In this document: positions 44,288 to 53,864 of the stretch, piece by piece
Layout: each line of letters opens with the position of its first letter
Position numbering within the stretch: the first letter of the stretch is position 1
NCBI RefSeq assembly: GCF_943181405.1
Contig: NZ_CALPBY010000003.1
Coordinates: 558,001 to 622,000 of the forward strand
DNA length: 64,000 nucleotides
Reading direction: 5' to 3'
From: Cellulosimicrobium sp. Marseille-Q4280
Lineage (GTDB): Bacteria > Actinomycetota > Actinomycetes > Actinomycetales > Cellulomonadaceae
The notes under the pieces: generated by a model
What the model saw: the letters and a program-made list of their open reading frames with translations, nothing else
What the model was told of the DNA's origin: nothing
The model's database searches: none
Made by a program: the position numbers and the translations under genes

Positions 44288-45994
44288 CTACTCGAGGATC
44301 GCTCCTCGCGACGCGGACTGGACGAGCTTGGCGTACTTGGCGAGCACACCGCGGGTGAAGGTCGGCGGGAGCGGCACCCAGCCGTCGCGGCGCTGCTCGA
44401 GCTCGGCCGGGTCCACGAGCAGGTCGAGCGTCTTGTTCGCGACGTCGAGCCGGATGCGGTCGCCGTCGCGCACGAACGCGACCGGGCCGCCGTCGACGGC
44501 CTCGGGTGCGACGTGGCCCACGCACAGGCCGGTCGTCCCTCCGGAGAAACGGCCGTCGGTGAGGAGCAGGACGGTCTTGCCGAGGCCCGCGCCCTTGATC
44601 GCTCCGGTGATGGCGAGCATCTCGCGCATCCCCGGACCGCCCTTGGGGCCCTCGTACCGGATGACGACGACGTCCCCGTCCGTGATCGTCCCGTCCTCCA
44701 AGGCGTCGAGCGCCGCGCGCTCGCGCTCGAAGACCCGCGCCGTGCCCTCGAACACGTCCTCGTCGAAGCCCGCGGACTTCACGACGGCGCCCTCGGGCGC
44801 GAGCGAGCCGTGCAGGATCGTGATGCCGCCGGTGTGGTGGATCGGGTTGTCGAGCGCGCGCAGGATCTTGCCGTCGGGGTCGGGCGGGGCGATGGCCGCC
44901 AGGTTCTCGGCCACGGTCCGACCGGTCACCGTGAGCGCGTCGCCGTGCAGCAGCCCGGCGTCGAGCAGCGCCTTCATGACGACGGGCACTCCCCCGATGC
45001 GGTCGACGTCGTTCATGACGTACCGCCCGAACGGCTTGAGGTCGCCCAGGTGAGGGACCCGCGCCGCGACGCGGTCGAAGTCGGCGAGCGTCAGCTCGAC
45101 CTCGGCCTCGTGCGCGATGGCGAGCAGGTGCAGCACGGCGTTGGTCGACCCGCCGAACGCCATGACCACGGCGATCGCGTTCTCGAACGCCTCCTTCGTC
45201 ATGATGTCGCGCGCGGTGATCCCCCGACGCAGGAGCTCGACGACCGCCTCGCCCGACCGGTGCGCGAACGCGTCCCGGCGGCGGTCCGCCGACGGCGGCG
45301 CCGCCGACCCGGGCAGCGACATGCCCATCGCCTCGGCGACGGACGCCATGGTGTTCGCCGTGTACATGCCGCCGCACGCGCCCTCACCGGGGCAGATCGC
45401 GCGCTCGATCCGGTCGACGTCCTCGCGGCTCATGAGCCCGCGCGCGCACGCGCCGACGGCCTCGAACGCGTCGATGAGCGTGACGTCCTTCTCCGTGCCG
45501 TCGGACAGCTTGACCCACCCGGGCATGATCGACCCGGCGTAGAGGAACACGCTCGCGAGGTCGAGGCGGGCCGCGGCCATGAGCATCCCCGGCAGGGACT
45601 TGTCGCAGCCCGCCAGGAGCACCGTGCCGTCGAGCCGCTCCGCCTGGACGACCGTCTCGACCGAGTCCGCGATGACGTCGCGGCTCACGAGCGAGAAGTG
45701 CATCCCCTCGTGGCCCATCGAGATGCCGTCGGACACCGAGATCGTCCCGAACTGCAGCGGGTACCCGCCGCCCGCGTGCACGCCCTCCTTGGCGCCCTGC
45801 GCGAGCCGGTCGAGCGACAGGTTGCACGGCGTGATCTCGTTCCACGAGCTCGCGATCCCGATCTGCGGCTTCGCGAAGTCCTCGTCGCCCATCCCGACGG
45901 CGCGCAGCATCCCGCGCGACGCCGTCGCCTCCAGGCCGTCGGTGACCTGTCGGGAACGAGGCTTGAGGTCGGGTGCGGCATCGGTGTCCGTCAT
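44288..45994 (-). CDS. ilvD: Dihydroxy-acid dehydratase, short type with three cluster cysteines
   Basis: 568 residues from ATG 45994, leaderless (TAGTCT 6 nt upstream). It dehydrates dihydroxy-isovalerate and -methylvalerate in Val/Ile synthesis. Cysteines in [21 protein letters not shown] and [14 protein letters not shown] match the three ligands of [2Fe-2S] DHADs such as those of mycobacteria and plants. The rest is complete, ending [23 protein letters not shown]. It differs strongly from the second ilvD at 46902 and the two are separated by one gene of unknown function. Confidence 0.94.
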   Translation of the reverse strand: MTDTDAAPDLKPRSRQVTDGLEATASRGMLRAVGMGDEDFAKPQIGIASSWNEITPCNLSLDRLAQGAKEGVHAGGGYPLQFGTISVSDGISMGHEGMHFSLVSRDVIADSVETVVQAERLDGTVLLAGCDKSLPGMLMAAARLDLASVFLYAGSIMPGWVKLSDGTEKDVTLIDAFEAVGACARGLMSREDVDRIERAICPGEGACGGMYTANTMASVAEAMGMSLPGSAAPPSADRRRDAFAHRSGEAVVELLRRGITARDIMTKEAFENAIAVVMAFGGSTNAVLHLLAIAHEAEVELTLADFDRVAARVPHLGDLKPFGRYVMNDVDRIGGVPVVMKALLDAGLLHGDALTVTGRTVAENLAAIAPPDPDGKILRALDNPIHHTGGITILHGSLAPEGAVVKSAGFDEDVFEGTARVFERERAALDALEDGTITDGDVVVIRYEGPKGGPGMREMLAITGAIKGAGLGKTVLLLTDGRFSGGTTGLCVGHVAPEAVDGGPVAFVRDGDRIRLDVANKTLDLLVDPAELEQRRDGWVPLPPTFTRGVLAKYAKLVQSASRGAILE

Positions 45995-46000
45995 GCGTCC

Positions 46001-46006
46001 AGACTA
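46001..46006 (-). promoter_or_regulatory. -10 box TAGTCT of the short ilvD (leaderless)
   Basis: TAGTCT on the minus strand ends 6 nt before ATG 45994. Confidence 0.55.
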
Positions 46007-46097
46007 GAGAGCGACGAGCCGTGCGGCCCGCCGGGGCCGGCCATGTCGAGCAGGAGATGCGGTCGGGCACGACCTTCACGACGTCCGCACCGGCCAC

Positions 46098-46103
46098 TAG
46101 GGT
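46098..46103 (+). promoter_or_regulatory. -10 box TAGGGT of the gene at 46111 (leaderless)
   Basis: TAGGGT ends 7 nt before ATG 46111. It and the short ilvD promoter are divergent across 116 nt. Confidence 0.5.
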
Positions 46104-46110
46104 CGCGCTC

Positions 46111-46869
46111 ATGGTGGAGCGAGTCGTCGAGGGCCAGGTGGGAGCCGACTACTCCCAGTTCGAGCTGTGGACGGGCGAGGGCGGGCACGTGGCCACGGAC
46201 ATCGACGTCGGGCTGGCCAGCTCGCAGATCTCCGGTCCGGACGGCGTCTCCCTGACCACGGCACGGCAGTGGGGCGAGATCACGGTGCGCGCCTCGTTCC
46301 ACGAGGAGGAGCCGTTACTCGACCCGACGTGGGACGCCGTCGTCGACCTCTCCGCTCATCTCGGCACGGGGGCCGCTGCCACCGGCTGGGGCGGGGAGGG
46401 CGAGCTGCGCCTTCCCGCGCCCCACGCGATCGACGTCAGGGTCCGGTACGTCGTCGTCACGGGACAGGATGGCAGCGACCTGTGGCGTGCGGGCGACGAG
46501 CACGTCACCGAGCACTATCTTCTCCAGCTCTGGCCCGCACCGCCGCGACCGGCTCGAGTCGTCGTCTCGTCGTCCCCGTGGAGCCAGTACTGGACGTTCG
46601 GCACGGAAGCGGTGGCCGTGGCGCACGAGGTCGCGGCTCTTCCCGCGCCCGACGGCCTGGTCGCCGCTGTCGACCGCTCGTTCGCCGCGCATCCCGAGGT
46701 CGCGGAGCGGCTCCGAGCCGGAGACGCGCGATACCGCTCCGGCGTCCTCCGCTACGCCCAGGAGCTCCTGCGCGTGACTCACGGATCGCCCGGGTACTCC
46801 GACGTCCGCGACGACCACACGCTCCTGGAACGGCTCGTGGACGAGCGCGCGCGGCTCGCCGGTCGGTGA
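46111..46869 (+). CDS. Protein of unknown function
   Basis: 252 residues from ATG 46111, chosen because of the -10 box just upstream. I do not recognise it. The first half looks like beta strands with alternating hydrophobic residues (YSQFELWTGEGGHVATDIDVGLASSQISGPDGVSL, ITVRASFHEEEP, WDAVVDLSAHLGTG), then RYVVVTGQDGSDLWRAGDEHVTEHYLLQLWPAP, and the second half is helical (AVAVAHEVAALPAPDGLVAAVDRSF). No signal peptide or membrane segment. It sits between the two ilvD genes, transcribed against both. Codon use looks like its neighbours. Confidence 0.7.
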   Translation: MVERVVEGQVGADYSQFELWTGEGGHVATDIDVGLASSQISGPDGVSLTTARQWGEITVRASFHEEEPLLDPTWDAVVDLSAHLGTGAAATGWGGEGELRLPAPHAIDVRVRYVVVTGQDGSDLWRAGDEHVTEHYLLQLWPAPPRPARVVVSSSPWSQYWTFGTEAVAVAHEVAALPAPDGLVAAVDRSFAAHPEVAERLRAGDARYRSGVLRYAQELLRVTHGSPGYSDVRDDHTLLERLVDERARLAGR

Positions 46870-46901
46870 CGCCGACGGCGCGCCCCTGCACCTGTCCCGC
46901 G

Positions 46902-48764
46902 TCAGCGACGCCGGATGAGCGACACGTCGCGCACCGCGCCGCGGTCCGCCGACGTCGCCATCGCGGCGTACGCCTGCAGCGCCGGCGACACGTACCGGTC
47001 GCGGTCGACGGGCTGCCACGGGTTCTCGCGCGCCTCCATCTTGGCGCGGCGCTCGGCGAGCACGTCGTCGGGGACGTTGAGCCGGATGAGGCGCGTATCG
47101 ACGTCGATCTCGATCTCGTCGCCGTCCTCGACGAGCCCGATCACTCCCCCGGCGGCGGCCTCGGGCGACACGTGGCCGACCGAGATGCCGCTGGACCCGC
47201 CGGAGAACCGGCCGTCGGTGATGAGCGCGCACACCTTCCCGAGCCCGCGGCCCTTGATGAACGACGTCGGGTAGAGCATCTCCTGCATGCCCGGCCCGCC
47301 CGCGGGGCCCTCGTAGCGCACGACGACGACGTGCCCGGGCTGGACCTGCTTGGTGAGGATCTTCTCGACGGCCTCGTCCTGCGACTCGCAGACGAGCGCC
47401 GTCCCCACGAAGTGGAAGACGTCCGGGTCGACGCCCGCGGTCTTGAACACGGCGCCGTCCTCGGCGAGGTTGCCTCGCAGGACGGCGAGGCCGCCCTCGA
47501 CGGTGTAGGCGTGCTCGACGTCGTGGATGCAGCCGTTGTCGGCGTCCGTGTCGAGCGACTCCCAGCGGTTGGACGTGGAGAACGCCTGCGTGGTCCGCAC
47601 GCCGCCGGGCGCCGCGTGGAACAGCTCGACCGCACGGTCGGTGGCCTTGCCGCCGCGGATGTCCCAGTCGTCGAGCCAGGCACGCAGCGTGGGCGTGTGG
47701 ACGGACGTCACGTCGTGGTCGAGCAGGCCCCCGCGGTCCAGCTCCCCGAGCAGCGCGGGGATCCCGCCGGCGCGGTGCACGTCCTCCATGTGGAAGCTCG
47801 GGTGGTTGGGGGCGACCTTCGACAGGCACGGCACCCGGCGGCTGATGCGCTCGATGTCGGTCAGGTCGAAGTCGATCTCGCCCTCCTGCGCGGCGGCAAG
47901 GATGTGCAGCACCGTGTTCGTGGAGCCGCCCATCGCGACGTCGAGCGCCATCGCGTTGGAGAACGCCGCCTTGGTGGCGATGGAGCGCGGCGCGACGGAG
48001 TCGTCCTCGTCGTCGTAGTAGCGGCGCGCGAGGTCGACGATGGTCCGGCCGGCCTCGAGGAAGAGCTCCTTGCGCGCGGCGTGCGTCGCGAGCGTCGAGC
48101 CGTTGCCGGGCAGCGAGAGGCCGAGCGCCTCGGTGAGGCAGTTCATCGAGTTGGCGGTGAACATGCCCGAGCACGACCCGCACGTGGGGCACGCGTTCTC
48201 CTCGACCTGGGCGAGCGCGTCGTCGGACACGTTGTCGTCGGCCGAGTAGTTGATCGCGTTGATGAGGTTGAGCGGCGTCTTCGCGACGCCGTCCGCCACG
48301 ATCGCCTTGCCGGCCTCCATCGGTCCGCCGGACACGAAGATCACCGGGATGTTGAGCCGCAGCGCCGCGTTGAGCATGCCCGGCGTGATCTTGTCGCAGT
48401 TGGAGATGCACACGAGCGCGTCGGCGCAGTGCGCGTTGACCATGTACTCGACCGAGTCGGCGATGAGGTCGCGGCTGGGGAGCGAGTAGAGCATCCCGGC
48501 GTGGCCCATGGCGATGCCGTCGTCGACCGCGATGGTGTTGAACTCCTTGGAGACGCCGCCCGCCTCGCGGATCGCCGACGCGACGAGGTCGCCCATGTCC
48601 TTGAGGTGGACGTGGCCGGGTACGAACTGCGTGTAGGAGTTCGCGATCGCGATGATCGGCTTCCCGAAGTCCTCCGCGCCCATGCCGGTCGCGCGCCACA
48701 GGGCGCGGGCTCCGGACATGTTGCGACCGTGGGTGGACGTCCGAGAGCGCAGGGGGCGGCTCAT
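46902..48764 (-). CDS. ilvD: Dihydroxy-acid dehydratase, long E. coli type
   Basis: 620 residues from ATG 48764 with AAGGAG 8 nt upstream. Same reaction as the short paralogue. The sequence follows E. coli Ilv[88 protein letters not shown] and [31 protein letters not shown]. The first cluster cysteine of the short type is replaced (QFVPGHV), as in the [4Fe-4S] enzymes, which are usually oxygen-sensitive. It has its own ribosome binding site and a 283-nt divergent upstream region. Confidence 0.95.
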   Translation of the reverse strand: MSRPLRSRTSTHGRNMSGARALWRATGMGAEDFGKPIIAIANSYTQFVPGHVHLKDMGDLVASAIREAGGVSKEFNTIAVDDGIAMGHAGMLYSLPSRDLIADSVEYMVNAHCADALVCISNCDKITPGMLNAALRLNIPVIFVSGGPMEAGKAIVADGVAKTPLNLINAINYSADDNVSDDALAQVEENACPTCGSCSGMFTANSMNCLTEALGLSLPGNGSTLATHAARKELFLEAGRTIVDLARRYYDDEDDSVAPRSIATKAAFSNAMALDVAMGGSTNTVLHILAAAQEGEIDFDLTDIERISRRVPCLSKVAPNHPSFHMEDVHRAGGIPALLGELDRGGLLDHDVTSVHTPTLRAWLDDWDIRGGKATDRAVELFHAAPGGVRTTQAFSTSNRWESLDTDADNGCIHDVEHAYTVEGGLAVLRGNLAEDGAVFKTAGVDPDVFHFVGTALVCESQDEAVEKILTKQVQPGHVVVVRYEGPAGGPGMQEMLYPTSFIKGRGLGKVCALITDGRFSGGSSGISVGHVSPEAAAGGVIGLVEDGDEIEIDVDTRLIRLNVPDDVLAERRAKMEARENPWQPVDRDRYVSPALQAYAAMATSADRGAVRDVSLIRRR

Positions 48765-49047
48765 ATCGGGTCAGCTCCTTCGACGGGGGGCCGCGGCCGA
48801 TCCTCCGGCCGCCGGGTCACATTACGCCTGTCACGAACCGCGCGAAGGGTGCGTCCGCGTCGTGGTCGTCACGCTACGTACGGGGAATCCCCGCCCGTCA
48901 GGGATCTCCGCTTAAACGTTACGTAAGGGTTGAACCGGACGCTGTCCGGTGCCACGGTGGTCGGGCGCGGCACGCCGGTCCTCGGCCGCCCGCAGCGAGA
49001 GCGACCGACGCGCACGGCGCCGGGTCGTCACGATCGAGGGGGCTCGT

Positions 49048-49671
49048 ATGAACACGTCCATCACCGGGGCACCGCAGCACCGCGCCGCCGACGTGCCCGA
49101 CGCCGCGGCGCCGGGCGGTCCCGCATCGCCGGGTCCGCACCCGGCCCGTGCGGTCGTGACCCAGGAGCGCGTGGTGACCCGGGTGTCGGCCCGGCGGGCG
49201 CTCGCCCTGGCGCGGCTCGGGACGGCCGTCGTCTTCCTGTGGCCGTTCGCCGACAAGCTGCTCGGTCTCGGCTACGCCACGCCGCCCGAGCGGGCGTGGC
49301 TCGCGGGGACCGCTCCGACGCAGGGGTACCTCGAGCACGGCGCCCAGGGCCCGCTCGCGGGCACGCTCGCCTCGATGGCGGGACCCGCGACCGACTGGCT
49401 CTTCATGCTGGGCCTGCTCGGCACGGGACTGGCGCTGCTGCTCGGGACCGCGGTCCGGGCCGCCGCCGTGTGCGGTGGCCTCCTGTTCGCGATGCTCTGG
49501 CTCTCGCAGTGGCCCGTCGCCGCCGGGTCGAACAACCCCGTCGTCGACCAGCACGTCGTGGTGGTCCTGATGCTCGCCGTCCTCGCCACGACCCTCTCAG
49601 GCGACACGTGGGGCCTCGGCCGCCGCTGGGCCCACGTGCCGGTCGTGAGCCGGTCGCCCTGGCTCCGGTGA
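49048..49671 (+). CDS. DoxX-like membrane protein
   Basis: 207 residues from ATG 49048 with GAGGGGG upstream. A 45-residue polar N-terminus is followed by about four membrane helices with the DoxX-type first block ALARLGTAVVFLWPFADKLLGLGYATPPERAWL, then WLFMLGLLGTGLALLLG, AAAVCGGLLFAMLWLSQWP and VVVVLMLAVLATTLSG. DoxX proteins take part in redox or thiol processes at the membrane in some cases; function here is unknown. It ends in a strong hairpin. Confidence 0.72.
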   Translation: MNTSITGAPQHRAADVPDAAAPGGPASPGPHPARAVVTQERVVTRVSARRALALARLGTAVVFLWPFADKLLGLGYATPPERAWLAGTAPTQGYLEHGAQGPLAGTLASMAGPATDWLFMLGLLGTGLALLLGTAVRAAAVCGGLLFAMLWLSQWPVAAGSNNPVVDQHVVVVLMLAVLATTLSGDTWGLGRRWAHVPVVSRSPWLR

Positions 49672-49676
49672 GCACG

Positions 49677-49719
49677 CGTCGCGGGTCTGCGGACCGCGCA
49701 CGGTCGCAGACCCGCGACG
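49677..49719 (+). terminator. Terminator of the DoxX-like gene
   Basis: A 15-bp perfect stem (49677-49691 with 49705-49719), loop 13 nt, 5 nt past the stop and 8 nt before the next start codon. It must lie in or overlap the promoter of the GNAT gene. Confidence 0.75.
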
Positions 49720-49727
49720 ATGGTGGC

Positions 49728-50261
49728 ATGTCGACCTACACGCCGATCCCGCTCGAGCTGCGCACGAACCGCATGCTGCTCACGCCGGAACGCGAGGACG
49801 ACGCCTCCTGGCTCGAGCGGCTGTTCGCCACGCGCGACGCGCCGCCGGTCGACCGGGCGGAGACGTTGCGGCGCATCCGGGCCATGGACGAGCTCGTCGC
49901 GCGCGGCATCGGCGCCCGCGTGCTGCGTCCGGTCGACGGGTCCGCCGCGCTCGGCTACGTCGCCGTGGTCGTCGGACGCGCCTCGTTCGACGAGCCGGAG
50001 CTCGCGTGGGAGCTGCTCCCCGAAGCCCGCGGCCAGGGATACGCGACCGAGGCGGCGGCGGTCCTGCGCGACGCCGCGCTCGCGACGGGTCGGCGGCGGC
50101 TCTGGGCGACGATCCGGCCGGACAACCGCGCGTCCCGACGGGTGGCGGAGAAGATCGGGCTCGCCGTCGCGCGCACCTCGTCCGACGAGCGGGGTCCGGT
50201 CGAGTGGTGGTCCACCTCTGGCGACGACCCCGGTTTCCCGCCCGCCGACGTCGACCGCTGA
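49728..50261 (+). CDS. GNAT family N-acetyltransferase (RimJ/RimL type)
   Basis: 177 residues from ATG 49728. Motifs: LELRTNRMLLTPEREDDASWLERLFA at the start, then ELAWELLPEARGQGYATEAAAVLRDAALATG (acetyl-CoA loop RGQGYA) and LWATIRPDNRASRRVAEKIGLAV. This order is typical of RimJ/RimL-like acyltransferases that act on protein N-termini or small amines; the substrate is not predicted. It converges with the POT gene with only 3 nt between stops. Confidence 0.87.
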   Translation: MSTYTPIPLELRTNRMLLTPEREDDASWLERLFATRDAPPVDRAETLRRIRAMDELVARGIGARVLRPVDGSAALGYVAVVVGRASFDEPELAWELLPEARGQGYATEAAAVLRDAALATGRRRLWATIRPDNRASRRVAEKIGLAVARTSSDERGPVEWWSTSGDDPGFPPADVDR

Positions 50262-50264
50262 CCG

Positions 50265-51920
50265 TCACGCGCCGGCGGTGTGCGCGTCCTCGAGCTCGTC
50301 GGCGTGCCGGATGTGCCGCGTGACCCACGGCGCGAGCGCGAACAGGGCGAGCGCGAAGACGAGCGCGACCGCTCCGATCACCCCGAAGTACGCGGTGTCC
50401 GAGGCGCCCTCCGTCACCTGGACGACCTGCGCCGTGATGGCCTGACCTGCGGCCGGCGCGAGGAACCACAGCGCCATCGCCTGCGAGCGGAACGCGCGCG
50501 GCGCGAGGAGGGTCGTCGCGGCGAGACCGACGGGCGACAGGCACAGCTCGCCGAGCGTCTGGATCACGTAGACGAGCACGAGTACCCACGCGGGGGCCTT
50601 GCCGTCCCCCACGACCGCCGACGCGACCGCGAGGAAGAGGAACGACACCGACGCGAGCGTGAGCCCGATCGCGAACTTGTTCGCCGTCGCCGGGCGGTCC
50701 CCGGTCTTGAGCCAGATCCACGCGAACACCGGGGCGAGCAGGATGATCGACAGCGGGTTCACCGACTGGAAGAACTCCGGGCTGATCCCCACGCCGAAGA
50801 TGCTCAGCTCGGTGCGGTCCTTGGCGAACGCCGAGAGGGTCGTGGCGGCCTGCTCGAAGATCATCCAGAAGAGCATCGCGGCGACGAACAGCGGGATGTA
50901 GGCGATCACGCGCGGTCGCTCGGCGTCGGTGACCTTCGGGGAGCGGTACATGACGACGAAGTACGCGATCGGCGCGAGGAACGCGAGGTAGGACATGGTG
51001 TCGATGAACGTCGAGATCCCGAACCCGCCGGAGACGACGACGGCGATCAGCCCCACGACCGCCACGCCCGCCGCGATGACGGCGAAGAGCCGCGCGATCT
51101 TCGCGCGCTCCTCCGGCCGGACGGGGTTGGGCACGTGGGCGCCCGCCTCGCCGAGGTAGCGGCGGCCGGCGACGAAGAAGACGAGCGCGACGCCCATGCC
51201 GACCGCGGCGACCGCGAACCCGGCGTGGTACCCGCCCCAGGCCCGCGCGGCGCCGACGAGGAACGGCGCGACGAACGAGCCGATGTTGATGCCCATGTAG
51301 AAGATCGAGAACGCCGAGTCGCGGCGGGGGTCGTCTCGCGCGTAGAGCTCGCCGACCATGGACGACACGTTGGGCTTGAGCAGACCGGTGCCGAGCGCGA
51401 CGAGCGCGATCCCGACCATCGAGAACCCGACGCCCGGGACCGTGAGGCTCACGTGGCCGGCCGCGATGATGATGCCGCCGTACAGGACGGACCGCCGCGA
51501 CCCGATGACCCGGTCGGCGAGCCAGCCGCCGACCACCGACAGCAGGTAGACGCTCGTCCCGTAGATCGACACGAGTGCGAGGCCGGTCGTCTCGTCGAGC
51601 CCGAGACCGCCGTCGGCGACCGTGTCCGTGAGGTAGAAGAGCAGGATGGCGCGCATCCCGTAGTAGCTGAACCGCTCCCACAGCTCGGTGGTGAACAGAG
51701 TCGCCAGACCTCGCGGCTGCCCGAAGAACGCGTGGTCGCCCTCGATGTGCCCGGCTGCCGGCCCGACGCCCGAGCCTGTCGCCGCGACCCCCGCGGCCGT
51801 CCCCGCGCCGAAGGGCGGGGCCCCGGCGTCGGCCTCCGTCACCGCCTCGCGCTCGAGCCGGCGCGCGGCGTCGTCGTCGTCGCGCCCCTGGGTCCCGTCG
51901 CCCCGACCGCCCCTGTCCAT
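50265..51920 (-). CDS. POT family proton-coupled oligopeptide transporter
   Basis: 551 residues from ATG 51920. A 60-residue polar N-terminus precedes about 14 membrane helices. The POT signature FTTELWERFSYYGMRAILLFYL contains the proton-coupling ExxERFxYYG; the second signature appears as FSIFYMGINIGSFVAPFLVG, and AMLFWMIFEQAATTLSAFAKDR and SPVGLAATTLLAPRAFRSQAMALWFL are family blocks. Imports di- and tripeptides with protons. No peptidase is adjacent. Confidence 0.93.
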   Translation of the reverse strand: MDRGGRGDGTQGRDDDDAARRLEREAVTEADAGAPPFGAGTAAGVAATGSGVGPAAGHIEGDHAFFGQPRGLATLFTTELWERFSYYGMRAILLFYLTDTVADGGLGLDETTGLALVSIYGTSVYLLSVVGGWLADRVIGSRRSVLYGGIIIAAGHVSLTVPGVGFSMVGIALVALGTGLLKPNVSSMVGELYARDDPRRDSAFSIFYMGINIGSFVAPFLVGAARAWGGYHAGFAVAAVGMGVALVFFVAGRRYLGEAGAHVPNPVRPEERAKIARLFAVIAAGVAVVGLIAVVVSGGFGISTFIDTMSYLAFLAPIAYFVVMYRSPKVTDAERPRVIAYIPLFVAAMLFWMIFEQAATTLSAFAKDRTELSIFGVGISPEFFQSVNPLSIILLAPVFAWIWLKTGDRPATANKFAIGLTLASVSFLFLAVASAVVGDGKAPAWVLVLVYVIQTLGELCLSPVGLAATTLLAPRAFRSQAMALWFLAPAAGQAITAQVVQVTEGASDTAYFGVIGAVALVFALALFALAPWVTRHIRHADELEDAHTAGA

Positions 51921-51960
51921 GAGTGCGATGCTCCCACCGGCGAGCAGGACAGGCGACCGT

Positions 51961-51966
51961 TAGCGT
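51961..51966 (+). promoter_or_regulatory. -10 box TAGCGT of phr (leaderless)
   Basis: TAGCGT ends 6 nt before ATG 51973, in the 52-nt spacer to the divergent POT gene. Confidence 0.5.
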
Positions 51967-51972
51967 GACCTG

Positions 51973-53376
51973 ATGTCCTCGACCGCGTCCGCGATCTGGT
52001 GGTGCCGCCGCGACCTGCGCCTGGCCGACAACCCCGCCCTCGTCGCGGCCGTCGACGCCGCACGCCGGGACGACGGCGAGGTCGTCGCCCTGTACGTCCT
52101 CGACCCCCGGCTCCGGGACGTGGCAGGGAGCCCGCGGCTGTCCTACCTCGCCCGCAGCCTCGCGGCTCTCGACGAGGCGACGGGCGGCCGCCTCGTCGTC
52201 CGCCGCGGCGACCCGCGCGCCGTCGTCCCGGCGGTGGCGCGCGAGGTCGAGGCCGCGGAGGTGCACGTCGCGGCATCCTTCGAGCCGTACGGGGTGGCTC
52301 GCGACGGGGCCGTCGAGACCACGCTGCCCGACGCCGGGGCGCGCCTCGTGCGCACCGGCTCGCCGTACGCCGTGGCGCCCGGCCGGGTGCTGACCAAGCA
52401 GGGCGGCCCGTTCCAGGTCTTCACGCCGTTCCGCGACGCGTGGGTCGAGCACGGCTGGCGCGACCCGGCGCCGCGCCCGCGCTCGGTGCCGTGGGCGGAC
52501 GTCCGGTCGGACAGCCTGCCCGACGATCCCGGGACCGACGCCGACCTCCCCCCGGCGGGCGAGGCCGCGGCTCGACGCCGCTGGCACGCGTTCCTCGCGG
52601 ACCACCTCGCCGGGTACTCGAGCGAGCGCGACCGCCCGGACCGGCCCGCGACGTCGGGCATGTCGATCCCGCTCAAGTGGGGCGAGCTGCACCCACGGAC
52701 GCTCCTCGCCGACGTCCGCGACGCCGTGCACGAGGCTCGCCACGACGGCGCCGACATCTCCGATGACGCCCTCGCCTACCGCTCCGAGCTCGCCTGGCGC
52801 GAGTTCCACGCCGACGTCCTGTTCCACCAGCCGGGGGCGGCGCACCGGTCGCTGCGGGACGTGGTGCCCGACGACGCGTGGGCGACGGGCGCGGAGGAGG
52901 ACCGGTTCCTGGCGGCGTGGGCCGCGGGTCGCACGGGCTATCCCCTCGTGGACGCGGGGATGCGCCAGCTGCTCGGCGAGGGCTGGATGCACAACCGTGT
53001 GCGGATGGTCGTCGCGTCGTTCCTCGTCAAGGACCTGCACGTGCGGTGGCAGCGCGGCGCGGCGCACTTCATGGCGCACCTCGCCGACGGCGACGTGTCG
53101 CAGAACCAGCTCAACTGGCAGTGGGTCGCCGGCACGGGACGGGACGCGGCGCCGTACTTCCGCATCTTCAACCCGGTGACGCAGTCGAAGAAGTTCGACC
53201 CGGACGGGACGTACGTGCGCCGCTGGGTGCCCGAGCTGCGCGGGGTGGAGGGGAACGCGGTGCACGAGCCCTGGACGCTGCGGGAGCAGCCTGGGGGCTA
53301 CCCCGAGCGGATCGTCGACCACGCCGAGGAGCGGAAGGTCTCGCTCGACGACTTCGAGCGCGGTCGTCGCCGCTGA
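51973..53376 (+). CDS. phr: Deoxyribodipyrimidine photolyase
   Basis: 467 residues. Class I CPD photolyase repairing UV dimers with blue light. The antenna domain begins WWCRRDLRLADNPALVAAVDAA, and QGGPFQVFTPFRDAW and LAWREFHADVLFHQP follow. The FAD domain has GYPLVDAGMRQLLGEGWMHNRVRMVVASFLVKDLHVRWQRGAAHFMAHLADGDVSQNQLNWQWVAGTGRDAAPYFRIFNPVTQSKKFDPDG, with the conserved W, N and D residues for FAD and DNA. Ends LDDFERGRRR. It runs into the ArsR promoter region just downstream. Confidence 0.96.
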   Translation: MSSTASAIWWCRRDLRLADNPALVAAVDAARRDDGEVVALYVLDPRLRDVAGSPRLSYLARSLAALDEATGGRLVVRRGDPRAVVPAVAREVEAAEVHVAASFEPYGVARDGAVETTLPDAGARLVRTGSPYAVAPGRVLTKQGGPFQVFTPFRDAWVEHGWRDPAPRPRSVPWADVRSDSLPDDPGTDADLPPAGEAAARRRWHAFLADHLAGYSSERDRPDRPATSGMSIPLKWGELHPRTLLADVRDAVHEARHDGADISDDALAYRSELAWREFHADVLFHQPGAAHRSLRDVVPDDAWATGAEEDRFLAAWAAGRTGYPLVDAGMRQLLGEGWMHNRVRMVVASFLVKDLHVRWQRGAAHFMAHLADGDVSQNQLNWQWVAGTGRDAAPYFRIFNPVTQSKKFDPDGTYVRRWVPELRGVEGNAVHEPWTLREQPGGYPERIVDHAEERKVSLDDFERGRRR

Positions 53377-53383
53377 CTTTTTA

Positions 53384-53445
53384 TCAACCAAAGGGTTGAC
53401 TGCTCTTCCCGACGCGCGTAGTGTCGTCATCAACCAAGTAGTTGA
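53384..53445 (+). promoter_or_regulatory. ArsR promoter flanked by two TCAAC-N6-GTTGA operators
   Basis: Operator 1 (53384-53399) contains TCAAC-N6-GTTGA and overlaps -35 TTGACT (53396-53401). A 17-nt spacer leads to -10 TAGTGT (53419-53424). Operator 2 (53430-53445, same TCAAC-N6-GTTGA) begins 6 nt after the -10 and so covers the start point. The two half-site pairs are 46 bp apart. This is a very clean autoregulated ArsR-type promoter. Confidence 0.8.
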
Positions 53446-53495
53446 GAAGCAGTGGAGAAGCGAGCGGTCCTTCCCGCTCCGACGAGGGAGGTCCC

Positions 53496-53864
53496 GTGAC
53501 GGCAGACCCGCTCTCGCGCGTGTTCTCGGCGCTCGCCGACCCCACGCGCCGCGACATGGTGGCCCGGCTCGCGTCGGGCGACGCCAGCGTCGGCGAGCTG
53601 GCCCAGCCGTACGACATGTCCGTCCAGGCGGTGTCCAAGCACCTGCGGGTGCTCGAGGACTCCGGCCTGGTGACCCGCACGACGGACGCCCGCCGCGCCC
53701 CCGTGCATCTCGAGGCGGAGGTCTTCGACCTCATGACGAAATGGATCGAGCGCTACCGGCGCGAGGCCGAGGACCGCTACCGCCGCCTCGACGACGTCCT
53801 GCGCGACCTGCCCGACCGACCGGCCGGGCCCGAGAACGACCCGACGACGGGAGAAGCACCATGA
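53496..53864 (+). CDS. ArsR-family transcriptional regulator (SdpR-like)
   Basis: 122 residues from GTG 53496 with GAGGGAGG upstream. Winged helix: LSRVFSALADPTRRDMVARLASGDASVGELAQPYDMSVQAVSKHLRVLEDSGLVTRTTDARRAPVHLE. It lacks metal-binding cysteines of the ArsR/SmtB type, as is usual for regulators paired with SRPBCC proteins. It overlaps the next gene by ATGA and is the expected ligand of the operators upstream. Confidence 0.93.
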   Translation: MTADPLSRVFSALADPTRRDMVARLASGDASVGELAQPYDMSVQAVSKHLRVLEDSGLVTRTTDARRAPVHLEAEVFDLMTKWIERYRREAEDRYRRLDDVLRDLPDRPAGPENDPTTGEAP

